The translations under genes were made by a program, and so were the position numbers. A model generated the notes under the pieces. The model was given only the letters and a program-made list of their open reading frames with translations. It did not search any database and was not told the DNA's origin. Shown here piece by piece: positions 26,601 through 37,776 of a DNA stretch of 64,000 nt. Position 1 is the first letter of the stretch. Each line of letters starts with the position of its first letter. The DNA is from Gibbula magus (Eukaryota > Mollusca > Gastropoda > Trochida > Trochidae): assembly GCA_936450465.1 (NCBI GenBank), contig OW388292.1:29276368-29340367 (forward strand). The letters are read 5' to 3'.

Positions 26601-29600
26601 TATCATTCGAGTGCTCGGATAGGTAGCGGGTCATATCATTCAAGTGCTCGGATAGGTATCGGGTCATATCATTCGAGTGCTCGGGTAGATAGCGGGTCAT
26701 ATCATTCAAGTGCTCGTGTAGGTTTCGGGTGATGTCATTCGAATGCTCGGATAGGTATCAGGTAATATCATTTGAGTGCTCGGATAGGTATCGGGTAATA
26801 TCATTTGAGTGCTCGGATAGGTATCAGGTAATATCATTCGAGTGCTCGTGTAGGTATCAGGTAATATCATTCGAGTGCTTGGATAGGTATCGGGTCATAT
26901 CATTTGAGTGCTTGGGTAGGTATCGGGTCATATCATTTGAGTGCTCTGATACGTATCGGGTCATATCATTCGAGTGCTCGCATAGGTATCAGGTCATATC
27001 ATTCGAGTGCTCGGGTAGGTAGCGGGTCATATCTTTCGAGTGCTCAGGTTAGTAGCGGGTCATATCATTCAAGTGCTCGTGTAGGTTTCGGGTGATATCA
27101 TTCGAATGCTCGGATAGGTATCGGGTGATATCATTCAAGTGCTCGGATAGGTATCAGGTAATATCACTCGAGTGCTCGGGTAGGTATAGGGTCATATCAT
27201 TCAAGTGCTCGAATAGGTATCGGGTCATATCATTCGAGTGCTCGGGTAGCTATCGGGTCATATCATTCAAGTGGTCGTGTAGGTATCAGTTCATATCATT
27301 CGAGTGCTCGGATTCGTAGCGGGTCATGTCATTCGAGTGCTCTGATAGGTATCGAGTCATATCATTTGAGTGCTCGGGTAGGTATTGGGTCATATCATTC
27401 GAGTGCTCTGATAGGTATGGCGTCTTATCAGTCGAGTGCTCGGATAGGTATGGGGTCATATCATTCGAGTGCTCGGGTAGGTAGCGGGTCATATCATTCA
27501 AGTGGTCGTGTAGGTATCAGTTCATATCATTCGAGTGCTCGGATACGTAGCGGGTCATATCATTCGAGTGCTCTGATAGGTATCGAGTCATATCATTCGA
27601 GTGCTCGGGTAGGTATTGGGTCATATCATTCGAGTGCTCTGATAGGTATGGCGTCATATCATTCGAGTGCTCGGATAGGTATCGGGTCATATCATTCGAG
27701 TGCTCGGGTAGGTAGCGGGTCATATCATTCAAGTGCTCGTGTAGGTATCGAGTCATATCATTCGAGTTTCCGGATAGGTATTGGGTCATATCATTCGAGT
27801 GCTCTGATAGGTATCGGGTCATATCATTCGAGTGCTCGGGTAGGTAGCGGGTCATATCATTCAAGTGCTTGTGTAGGTTTCGGGTGATATCATTCGAATG
27901 CTTGGATAGGTATCGGGTAATATCATTCAAGTGCTCGGATAGGTATCAGGTAATATCATTCGACTGCTCGGGTAGGTATCGGGTCATATCATTCGAGTGC
28001 TCGGATAGGTATCGGGTAATATCATTTGAGTGCTCGGATAGGTAGCGGGTCATATCATTCGAGTGCTCGGATAGGTAGCGGGTCATATCATTCGAGTGCT
28101 CGGATAGGTATCGGGTCATATCATTGGAGTGCTCGGGTAGGTATCAGGTCATATCATTTGAGTGCTCGGATAGGTATCGGGTCATATCATTCGAGTGCTC
28201 GGGTAGGTATCAGGTCATATCATTTGAGTGCTCTGATAGGTATCGGGTCATATCATTCGAGTGCTTGGGTAGGTAGCGGGTCATATCATTCGAGTGCTCG
28301 GGTTAGTAGCGGGTCATATCATTCAAGTGCTCGTGTAGGTTTCGGGTGATATCATTCGAATGCTCGGATAGGTATCGGGTGATATCATTCAAGTGCTCGG
28401 AAAGGTATCAGGTAATATCATTCGAGTGCTCGGGTAGGTATAGGGTAATATCATTCGAGTGCTCGGATAGGTATCGGGTAATATCATTTGAGTGCTCGGG
28501 GAGGTATCTGGTAATATCCGTCGAGTGCTCGGATAGGTATTGGGTCATATCATTCGAGTGCTCGGATAGGTATCGGGTCATATCATTCGAGTGCTCGGGT
28601 AGATAGCGGGTCATATCATTCAAGTGTTCGTGTAGGTTTCGGGTGATGTCATTCGAATGCTCGGATAGGTATCGGGTAATATCATTCAAGTGCTCGGATA
28701 GGTATCAGGTAATATCATTTGAGTGCTCGGATAGGTATCGGGTAATATCATTTGAGTGCTCGGATAGGTATCAGGTAATATCATTCGAGTGCTCGGGTAG
28801 GTATCAGGTAATATCATTCGAGTGCTTGGATAGGTATCGGGTCATATCATTTGAGTGCTTGGGTAGGTATCGGGTCATATCATTTGAGTGCTCTGATAGG
28901 TATCGGGTCATATCATTCGAGTGCTCGGGTAGGTAGCGGGTCATATCATTCGAGTGCTCGGATAGGTATTGGGTCATATCATTCGAGTGCTCTGATAGGT
29001 ATCGGGTCATATCATTCAAGTGCTCGTGTAGGTTTCGGGTGATATCATTCGAATGCTCGGATAGGTATCGGGTAATATCATTCAAGTGCTCGGATAGGTA
29101 TCAGGTAATATCATTCGAGTGCTCGGGTAGGTATAGGGTAATATCATTCGAGTGCTCGGATAGGTATCGGATAATATCATTTGAGTGCTCGGGGAGGTAC
29201 CTGGTAATATCCGTCGAATACACGGGTAGGTATCAGGTAATATCATTCGAGTGCTCGGATAGGTAGCGGGTCATATCATTCAAGTGCTCGTGTAGGTATC
29301 GAGTCATATCATTCGAGTGCTTGGATAGGTATTGGGTTATATCATTTGAGTGCTCGGATAGGTATCGGGTCATATCATTCGAGTGCTCGGGTAGGTAGCG
29401 GGTCATATCATTCAAGTGCTCCTGTAGGTATCGGGTAATATCATTTGAGTGCTCGGGGAGGTATCTGGTTATATCCGTCGAATACGCGCATAGGTATCAG
29501 GTAATATCATTTGAGTCCTCTGGTAGGTATCAGGTAATATCATTTGAGTTCTCGGATAGGTATCAGGTAATATCATTCGAGTGCTCGGGTAGGTATCGGG

Positions 29601-30055
29601 TAATATCATTCCAGTGCTTGGATAGGTATCGTGTCATATCATTTGAGTGCTCGGGTAGGTATCGGGTAATATCATTCGAGTGCTCGGATAGGTATCGGGT
29701 AATATCATTTGAGTGCTCGGGGAGGTATCTGGTTATATCTGTCGAATACGCGGGTAGGTATCAGGTAATATCATTCGAGTGCTCGGGTAGGTATCAGGTA
29801 ATATCATTTTAGTGCTCGGATAGGTATCAGGTAATATCATTCGAGTGCTCGGGTAGGTATCGGGTAATATCATTCCAGTGCTTGGATAGGTATCGGGTCA
29901 TATCATTTGAGTGCCCGGGTAGGTATCGGGTAATATCATTCGAGTGCTCGGGTAGGTATCTGGTAATATCGGGCGAGTACGCGGGTAGGTATCTGGTAAT
30001 ATCCGTCGAGTACTCTGATAGTTGTCCCTCAGGTAAATGTACTCAGGTACTCGGG
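23690..30055. repeat. 33-bp minisatellite, unit A array (about 185 copies)
   Basis: After about 245 bp of degenerate units, the sequence is a continuous array of a 33-bp unit of the form TCATATCATTCGAGTGCT followed by CGGATAGGTATCGGG. Unit variants are interspersed and larger blocks repeat at multiples of 33 bp, for example a 660-bp block at about 25530-26190 and again at 26190-26850. Because 33 is divisible by three, long open frames of 60-181 codons appear on both strands. No frame runs through the array and all show the same 11-residue period, so they are not taken as genes. Confidence 0.95.
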
Positions 30056-30625
30056 TAATCTGAGCCGTGAGTTTGGAAACATGTGATCTCTACACAACAC
30101 TGTTAGAGGATATCATCTTACTAGGTTCACCTTAGCGAATGAATAATATTGGCACAATTTGGAAATTGGTATCTATATACATGTCCCTTAATAGAGCCAA
30201 AACTTAAAGCAACAAAAAAAAATAAAGTTTAACATATGTCACATCAAGAACACCACCAACGTTATATTTCTACTAAAATGTAAAGATTTCTACTAAAACA
30301 TTCAAATAAACATTTTTCAAATTTATAAATATTATAAATAAATTATTTAACCTGAAAAATTTAGTGTGTTGTCAAATCTTCAAAAATAAATAAACTCTTG
30401 AAACACAGAAGCAACACACATAAGTCACAACCAATAGATCACTTCATGCAGTAAAAATCATTCCTTATCTTAATAATGTCCCTGTGCGCGGGCAATTATG
30501 TTAATAATGCCCTCTTCAAATATCTATATTTAAACGTTGGAATGTCCAACCTCTTATGTTTGATTTCGAACTCTTTTGAAAAATAACTATGATTTTAAAT
30601 ACCAATCTGCAAATGTTTTGCCGAT

Positions 30626-30705
30626 AAGCCGTCTCGAACCAAAAACCTTCACAGTACTGCACACCAAATGCAGCGCTCATTCCTCTACACCAAGGCGCCT
30701 GTGCC
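30626..30705 (-). repeat. tRNA-Pro-derived sequence (pseudo-tRNA or SINE head)
   Basis: On the minus strand an exact A box, TGGTGTAGAGG, is followed by a perfect 5-bp stem CTGCA/TGCAG enclosing the 7-base loop TTTGGTG, giving anticodon TGG, and then by a B-box-like GGTTCGAGAC. The T-stem does not pair and the acceptor stem is poor. It resembles tRNA-Pro(UGG) but is unlikely to be functional. Confidence 0.6.
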
Positions 30706-31017
30706 GAAAGATATTCATGAGTTCTTAATCCCCTATTATATCAACGGACTTTAACCAAAGGCAAAATTTAACGGACGACTTTACTTTATTGTGTTATCAA
30801 TTACGTTTATTAAATTGCTCTTACTATTCGGTTTTATTTAGCTGCATGTGCAGCACATGCCCGACTGCGTTCTGCAATATGTCTAACAACCAGGAACCAC
30901 ACCAATGCAACACCTAGACAGAGCTCAATTTTAATGTGTCACCCACTTTCATTCTAATTAAACTCTAATTTATCCGCTGTTTCTGTCGGTTGATAAGTTG
31001 CATAAATTATCCCCCGT

Positions 31018-31122
31018 TGCCATTATTTAAAAGTATGCCTTCCTCCCTTTGGAAATGCCCTTGGGCCTTCGGCCGGTGGGCATTTCCCGGGAGAATTGGG
31101 CATACTTTTAAATAATGCCCGC
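31018..31122. repeat. Near-perfect palindrome, arms about 48 bp
   Basis: The left arm (about 31021-31068) reads CATTATTTAAAAGTATGCC and further on GGAAATGCCC; the right arm carries the inverse, GGGCATTTCC and GGGCATACTTTTAAATAAT. Only a few bases of GGCCTTCGGCC separate the arms, so a stable hairpin could form. Found only in unit A. Confidence 0.8.
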
Positions 31123-31135
31123 GGGCCATAAAGTG

Positions 31136-32350
31136 TCAATATAAAGCGAGATCGACATAGGTGTATTTCTTAAAGGAATAAGATGCTGGATATCTACATG
31201 AAGACAGAGGATCAGCAAATTTACAATTCATATAAATTTTAAACCTTTCAATTGTCCTCGAACCAGAGTATGAAAGGTAGAGTTCATGTCTGTACATGAA
31301 CATTGCTTGTGGTCGCTCAAAACTCAAACTTCTAGTTCCATAAATTTTTTCTTTGTTTGTCTGCGAATTCAATATGACAGCATGTATTGCTTTTTTCGAT
31401 GTATAAACAAACAGTTTGATTTCTGGTAATGCAAGAACTACAAATCGAAAAACTAATATCTTATTGTGTATTCTTGCTATTAAAGTCATCTGGTTCAATG
31501 GTAGCTTAGCGCAGATGAGAAAAGAAGCTTTAATCACGTACAATCGGTCTCCATCAATAGTGAAGAAATTGACTAGTATTGTCTTCCTGAATTTACACCA
31601 TATTTTTGAATTTGTAACATTGGCGATTCGGAATCTTCCTATGTGCATGAATTCGGGAGAGTCCTTAAAATGAGACATATAAAAAAGTGTATTTTTGTGA
31701 ATATTTAAACAAGATGTATACCTTTTCCTTAAAAGTAAAGCTGGTTTCTTTTGGCCCAACGTTTGTTTGAGTATTTTCGAAATCATGGACCAGATCAGAG
31801 TTTTTGTTTTCCTATGATACACCATAGAGAACACCTTCCCATAAACTTTGAATCCTGTCTTCTTTATGTTCTTCGATTTAAACGATCCTCTGAAGAGATG
31901 TCTGCTTTCCGTCTGGTCTCCCGTGTAAGAAACCATAAGAAATGATCCAGGCAGGTCACTCGTCAGAACATCATCTCTTTTCTCTACATTCTTATGAGTC
32001 ACTTTTTTACTTTCTCTTGGGGACCCAGTGACAGCTGCTGATTGGTTTGAGGAATATCCAGATAATCCAGAATAATCCACATGAGACTAGGGTGCTTTAT
32101 TCAAATTTCTTAGGGCATTGAGCAAACGAGTGTTCATCAAAGAATCCCTTAAACTTGGCTGTTTCCTCAGAACCATCACCAACATGGGAACAGCCGGATG
32201 TTGCAGAGCATCCAGCTTCACATTTGATAATTGCTCCATGAATCCGCAGGTAAATGTGACGTCTCGTGTTACAGTGTCACCTTTGTCATGGTTTTTGAAG
32301 GAACATCCTGTCTGGTTCACCAACATGAGACATAAGAGGAGGAATTTCAT
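31136..32350 (-). pseudogene. Secreted orphan protein, copy A (disrupted)
   Basis: Homologous over its length to the intact copy at 49440-50672. The signal-peptide start MKFLLLCLM is present at 32350, but one base is missing after the GDTV codons (about 32270) and a TAA interrupts the original frame at about 32090. The C-terminal 230 codons remain open and are very similar to copies B and C. A TATA-like GTATATATAC lies about 170 bp upstream (32521-32530). Either a recent pseudogene or, less likely, a gene now read from an internal start. Confidence 0.85.
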
Positions 32351-32419
32351 TTTGAGAAAATCTTGATCAATCCTGTAAAGACGTTTATCCTTCCCTTCGG
32401 AAAAGCTCACAAATTTCAA

Positions 32420-34860
32420 AATGCTGTATTTGAAACTGTCGTCATTTTAAACCCATGACATTCAGAATTACTTTAATTAAAACTTCAAACCATGTTTTGT
32501 GTAGCTGAGTTGTACAGTTTGTATATATACAAAGGAAATGGAATAATAAAGCCTGAATGAATTATTGACGAATAGATCAATGGAATGTTTCCTGACATCT
32601 TCTTGGGTCTATTTAAACTTAATGACCAGAATAATTTCAATGGTTTATGGTTAATATAAGAGAATCAGAGACTGTAAATAAGATCTGATTCCACCTTACA
32701 GGAAAGAGTACACCTAGTTGCTTAGCAATGATAAATTATTGAAAATGGTGATATGCTGCTGGATGCTGGATATGTTTACACATGATTAATTCATAAGAAT
32801 TTTTTTATTTAGTTTAGGACCTTTATGTCAGCCAAGTGAAATAGTTCTCAACCTCTACAACCTCAGTCTAATTTCATCACAAACAAATAAATAATAATCA
32901 AAAAATAATTTGAAATTCTTTGTTGAAAGCCATTTTTTTAAAATTTAGGCTAAATATGCATATACATTCATAATCACTAAGTCATGGCTACAAATTTGTT
33001 CAACTACAGTACAGTACTGTAGTAATTTCTACTACATTGTAATTTGAATTTGTCTCATATTCCATGATTCTTTTTTATAATTTAAAGCAAAGACTAGATT
33101 GATTTTCGATATTTTAAAAAGAATGTCCTGTACTTGAAAACAAATAAATTATAAATGATTTTTAAAACGGCGAGTCATGCACACATTCAGATTTTACCAA
33201 AGAAATAGTGCAAGTTCTCATTAATTGACATTTTAGTAAATCTCAGGGCTACAATTAACACTAAACCTTCAACTAGCCCGAAACTATTAAAAATTACCAT
33301 GGGCTATCAAAATAGCCATCCCTGTGGGCCAGAAAAAAATCTTAATCACTTTGGAAGATTGGGAGCACGCATCGAACAATGGATCTGCAAAACACACTCG
33401 ACGAGAGCCAGGCTTTGAGAGACTGACAATGTTCTTTTCCTCCACGCAGATCCGATTGAAAATTCAAGTACTTTTATATTTTCGAAAAACATGTCCAAAC
33501 ACATAACAAATTTTGCTTAGTTCAATGATTCACTTACCGAAGTCATTCCGTGTCGACAGTGGAAAACGACTCCTACAGAAGTAGTGAAATCCAGAATTTG
33601 ACATGTCCTTTCGGATCATAAATTCTTCTCATAATTAGGTACCAAAACAAAGATTTAGTTATTTCCTCCCTGCCATTATACTTCCATTCAGCAGATATTC
33701 GAATTTCACTATCAGTAAAACTTTATTTGTGACCCAAATCGCCAAATTGAAGTGAAGCGCTGTGTTGTGTTTACATTGTCACGTGGCGGTCATGTTTGTT
33801 TTCCCTAGTTGACGTCACATCTGGTTACATAACCGGAACAAAACGATCGCGGCAAGTTAATCACGCTATTTTTTATAATCACAAATAATTAAATAATCTA
33901 TTGTTTTAAAATTGTTATGACCTCACAGAAAATCATATTGAGCGGGATACTAGCGGGCTTGCACATGCACATTAGTGAACAATTAAGCTTGGTTTCAAAC
34001 GAATTTTGCGCTTTACAGAGAGATGGGTCGATGAAACTAAATATTTTAAATCTCGCTTATTTTTTTCAAAATAGTAAGTTAATCATGTATTTTATCAAAA
34101 AATATCAGAAAATATTGAGGTCACCGAATGATTCAAAGAGTTATTGGTATTATCAGTAACACCCCTGTCAGCAAATTGCGGTATTTTTTTATCAATTTCA
34201 CCTATTTAGAGAGTATTAAGAGTAAAAACCAAACGTCATGGCAGCTTTGATAAACTCAAGCGTAACTTTGACGGCCCATCGTGTAATTATTATTGAATAT
34301 ACTATCAATCTAAGAGTGCTTGGTGGAAGAATATCTATTTATTCATTTATTTATTTATTTCATTTTGGATTATAATTTCAGTAAAACAAGGGTTATTGAT
34401 GATGAACACAATTAAGGATTGTTTAACATGTTTTGTGCCTCTATTGATGTATAACAACAACAAATTGTATAACATTGCGTAGCGTAGCGGACCAATGTTA
34501 TACACAAATTTTTGCTGTCTAAAATCAAAATGGCGGCGAAACAATGTGACCTACAAATTTGTCATGATTTACTTGTTTAGCTAGCACTTGGCATTTTATT
34601 TTAAAAAGTGCAAGTCTCTAGGTGCATTTTGAAAAATGTTCCCAATTTAAAAATTGACATTAAGATTCGAACTGGACCCTTAATGGCTGGACCTTTTGGG
34701 CTCAAAGGCTTAGTGGTTCTATTCCACGTGTAAATATCAACATGTAAAATTTGACTGCATTTGCTTCAGCCATTTTGGCTGCATTTTGGGTACAAAAGTC
34801 GTGGAATAATAATACACACGCCAATAACAATAATTAATTGTTATATAATACAAGGATAAT
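32420..34860. other. Upstream and distal non-coding part of unit A
   Basis: Matches unit B at 39080-39520, 41455-42800, 43110-43430 and 45555-45850. An A-only segment of about 160 bp lies at 33215-33378. A conserved block with GTTGACGTCACATC (about 33808-33821) recurs at 42389-42402. A TTTA simple run is at 34336-34362. No conserved coding frame was found. Confidence 0.7.
32521..32530 (-). promoter_or_regulatory. Candidate TATA box of copy A
   Basis: GTATATATAC, about 170 bp upstream of the shared signal-peptide start codon; the same sequence is at the same distance in copy B, but it is deleted in copy C. Its role as a promoter element is an inference. Confidence 0.4.
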
Positions 34861-34954
34861 TCAAAAGGTCGACATCAAACAATAATTCAACAAGTAATTG
34901 TCACTTAGTAGATATAATTCCACAAATACAAATAATCGAAATTTAAGAAAGGCA

Positions 34955-35200
34955 ACAAGAGGTCAGAGAAAGTTAAACCTGTTCCAAAGCCAGAGAAGAA
35001 GAGGAAGCACAAGAAGAATAAGAAGGGGAGGAAGAAGAGAAAAAAGAACAGGAAGAGCAGGAAGAAGAAGAGGAGGAACGAGACGACCCCAAAAACCCTG
35101 AAGAATGTTCTTCAACCCAGTGTTGCCCCCATGAAGGTCTACAAACCTAAGATTACTTGAACCTAGACGTGAAGTAGCTGACAAAGGTAAGCAACAAATA
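34955..35200 (+). pseudogene. Relic of FREM1 exon 6 (unit B)
   Basis: The purine-rich tract encoding the lysine-rich linker and the following TLKNV and APMKVYKPK codons match exon 6 at 16180-16400, including 50 bp of the intron after it. The splice donor GTGACT has become ATTACT, there is no acceptor, and the left part of the exon is missing, so this is a broken copy. The homology begins inside the exon, marking the duplication junction. Confidence 0.9.
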
Positions 35201-36420
35201 ACTGCGTCTGTCATTAATTTGATAAAAATACATATCATATATGTCTTATGGCCTTTTTATGAGCAACAAAAGGTGGTGAGAAGTTTCATTCGCCGATGTG
35301 TTTATAAAAAATAGCGCAAGAAGTTAAAGGTTGACATTTAAATGATCAAACTTCTGAAGTGGTCACACAAAAAAGTGTTCTTGTCAAATGGTACGAAATC
35401 ACTCCACATGATGACTTTACTGAACCAAATAATGTTTAAAGAGCAATATTGTATTGTTCTACTTAAACCTTATCATTAATTCACATATGCGACAAACAAT
35501 ATGTTGATTATGAAAACATAACCCCTCAAAAGAAACCAACGTCATCAAATCCCAAGCACCAGTGAACGTATCTTATTATGTACGTGTATTCCATGCTGTG
35601 AAATTGTACGAATCATTTAATTTTGACCATTTGTACATACTGTGGACCTGTGACTTACAACAAATGAATAAAAATTATCTTACGGTCAGTATCATGTCAA
35701 ATTAATCCTCAGTCTTTTAATTACAGATAATTGCCATTTTTATATTATTCTTGGAAAATTACCGTATGATTTAACTATTTGGTAAAAGCAAACATTTCAT
35801 ATAAACGCGAAGAAAAACTAATTTGGCTTAATAGAGTAATACTCCTGGTTTAAATAAGTTAAATTAATGTAGGTAAATGTGTCCATGTGGGCGGCTGAAT
35901 GTTCGAATGCACGAATACTGAGGCCATATTATACAAAACAATATTGTCAACAAATTAGCGTTCATGCCGAACATAAGTCTTACTTTGATGTGTATTTTAA
36001 TGAAGACACATAACTTTTATAGTGAGAAGTGGAAGTAACTTTATTTCAAAACACACAATAAACAAAAGTCTAATTAACGACTATTTTCTGAAAATTATTT
36101 AAAAGGTTAGCGTCAAATAAAAAGACAGATGTCAGCCGGCTTTGGCATCGTCATCCAGTGCATGTTGACAGAAATGATCACAGACAAGATGAAGTAAGTT
36201 TGACAAGGTGTATAAACAGCAATAATATACATACATGATAAGTCAAGGCATGGACGGCGCCATGTGCACAAAAGAAAGGTTCTCATTTGGATTCACACAT
36301 TTCATCTCAATACAGAATAATGCTGATTTATTTCATTTCATATTCTTAACTTTCAACATGATCTCATGAATTTAGGTCAAGTTAAGTTTTAAAATAAGTA
36401 ATATTGGTAACTCGGAATGG
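35200..36420. other. Shared non-coding block of unit B
   Basis: Nearly identical to 47095-48295 in unit C and recognisably similar to 20885-23690 in unit A without the inserted elements there. No gene seen. Confidence 0.75.
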
Positions 36421-36424
36421 ATTA

Positions 36425-37255
36425 AAACTTCGGGTACTCGTGTTAGAGTCGGGTAATACAGCTTGGGTACTGTGGTAGTAGTTGGAGATAATATTCCTTG
36501 GTTACCCGAGAAGGAGTTGGATAACATCCCTCAGGTATTTTGATATGAGTCGGTTTGTACCCCTCGGGTACCCGGGTAGGATATGGTTAATACTCCGTAC
36601 TCTGGTACGTATCAGGTAATATCACTCATGAACTCTGGAAGGTATCAGGTAATATCCCTCGAGTACTCAGGTAGGTATCGGGTAAAATCATTCGATTTCT
36701 CAGGTAGGTGTCAGGTTATATCACTCGAGTACTCAGGTAGGTATCGGGTAATATCACTTGAGTATTCAGATAGGTATCCTATATGGTCACTTGAGTATTC
36801 AGGTAGGTATCGGGTCAACTCACTCGAGTACACAGGTAGGTATCGGGTCAACTCACTCGAGTACTCAGGTAGGTATCGGGTCAACTCACTCGAGTACTCG
36901 GGTAGGTATCGGGTCAACTCACTCGAGTACTCAGGTAGGTGTCGGGTATTATCACTGAATTACTCAGGTAGTTGTCGGGTAAAATCACTCTAATACTCAG
37001 GTAGTTGTCGGGTAATATCACTCTAATACTCAGGTAGGTGTCGGGTCAACTCACTCGAGTACTCAGGTAGGTGTCGGGTAATATCACTCTAGTACTCAGG
37101 TAGGTGTCGGGTCAACTCACTCGAGTACTCAGGTAGGTGTCAGGTCAACTCACTCGAGTATTCGGGTAGGTGTCGGGATATATCACTCGAGTACTTGGGT
37201 AGGTATCGGGTCATATCATTCGAGTGCTCGGGTAGGTATCGGATTATATGAGCCG
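36425..37255. repeat. 33-bp minisatellite, unit B array (about 20 copies)
   Basis: Degenerate units to 36590, then a regular array of TCACTCGAGTACTCAGG followed by TAGGTATCGGGTAATA or close variants. The core holds the 10-base palindrome CGAGTACTCG. It is the same unit as in A, but the A array is dominated by a TTCGAGTGCTCGG variant. Confidence 0.93.
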
Positions 37256-37776
37256 TGAGTTTTGAACCGTGTGATCCCTACACTAAACTGTTAGAGGATA
37301 TCATATTACTAGGGTAACTTATAAGCGAATGAAAACTTTAATACGATGTGGAAATTGGTATCTATATACACGTGTCTTAAAACAGCCAAAAATACAATAA
37401 ACAACAAAGTTTAATATATGTCACATCAATACCAAAACCGTCCAAATACAAAATCCAAATACAAATGTCTTTTGTTAAGTATTCCACTAAAATGTTCAAA
37501 TATTCAGTTCAATGTTTTTTTCATATTTCAACTAAGTTATTTAATTTAATTTTAAAAATTCAAGAGCATAAAGTTTTTAAACACAAAAGCATTTCATAAA
37601 AGTCAAAACCAAAAGAGTGGATATATTTATCACTTCTTATTAGATGCTGTAAAAATCACTACTTTATAGTGTGGTATTTTTAATAGGCAACAGGCATTGC
37701 TTGTACATTGAATAAAATCATCATGTGCCATATCGGTATGTTCATTTGAATGAATGCTTCATTTTCACATATAGTG
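37256..37776. other. Spacer between minisatellite and secreted gene, unit B
   Basis: AT-rich, matching unit C at 48936-49439 almost throughout; the first 150 bp also match A and the last remnant. No gene seen; it is presumably the 3' flank of the minus-strand gene. Confidence 0.7.

Larger units (their letters stand above)
30056..31130. other. Non-coding spacer of unit A with tRNA-like and palindromic insertions
   Basis: The first 150 bp match units B (37250-37400), C (48935-49085) and the last remnant (63205-63330). About 550 bp after 30470 have no counterpart in B or C and carry a tRNA-Pro-like sequence and a long palindrome. Confidence 0.7.
20400..34860. repeat. Segmental duplication unit A
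   Basis: Contains, in order, a dead ADAMTS exon, shared non-coding sequence, two dispersed repeats, a MITE, the 6-kb minisatellite, and a disrupted secreted-protein gene. Segments 20885-21470, 22815-23600, 30050-30200, 31136-32740 and 32750-34860 recur in the same order and orientation in unit B and mostly in unit C. The A-specific insertions account for its larger size. Confidence 0.85.

Noticed and set aside
23877..29812. Long open frames on both strands within the 33-bp array (up to 181 codons, 11-residue repeats such as MTRYLSEHSND)
   Set aside because: The 33-bp period is divisible by three and the unit lacks stops in several frames, so open frames arise automatically. None runs through the array and both strands are equally open.
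23690..30055. Regularly spaced repeats resembling a CRISPR array
   Set aside because: Units abut without unique spacers, no cas genes are present, and the context is a eukaryotic genome.
30626..30705. Functional tRNA-Pro gene
   Set aside because: The anticodon arm is perfect but the T-stem and acceptor stem do not pair, so it is better read as a tRNA-derived repeat.
31416..31945. Plus-strand open frames opposite the secreted gene copies (also at 38057-38580 and 49720-50249)
   Set aside because: They lie antisense to the conserved minus-strand frame and mirror it in all three copies.
34898..35101. Independent gene for an Arg/Lys-rich small protein
   Set aside because: It is a shifted-frame reading of the FREM1 exon 6 relic.
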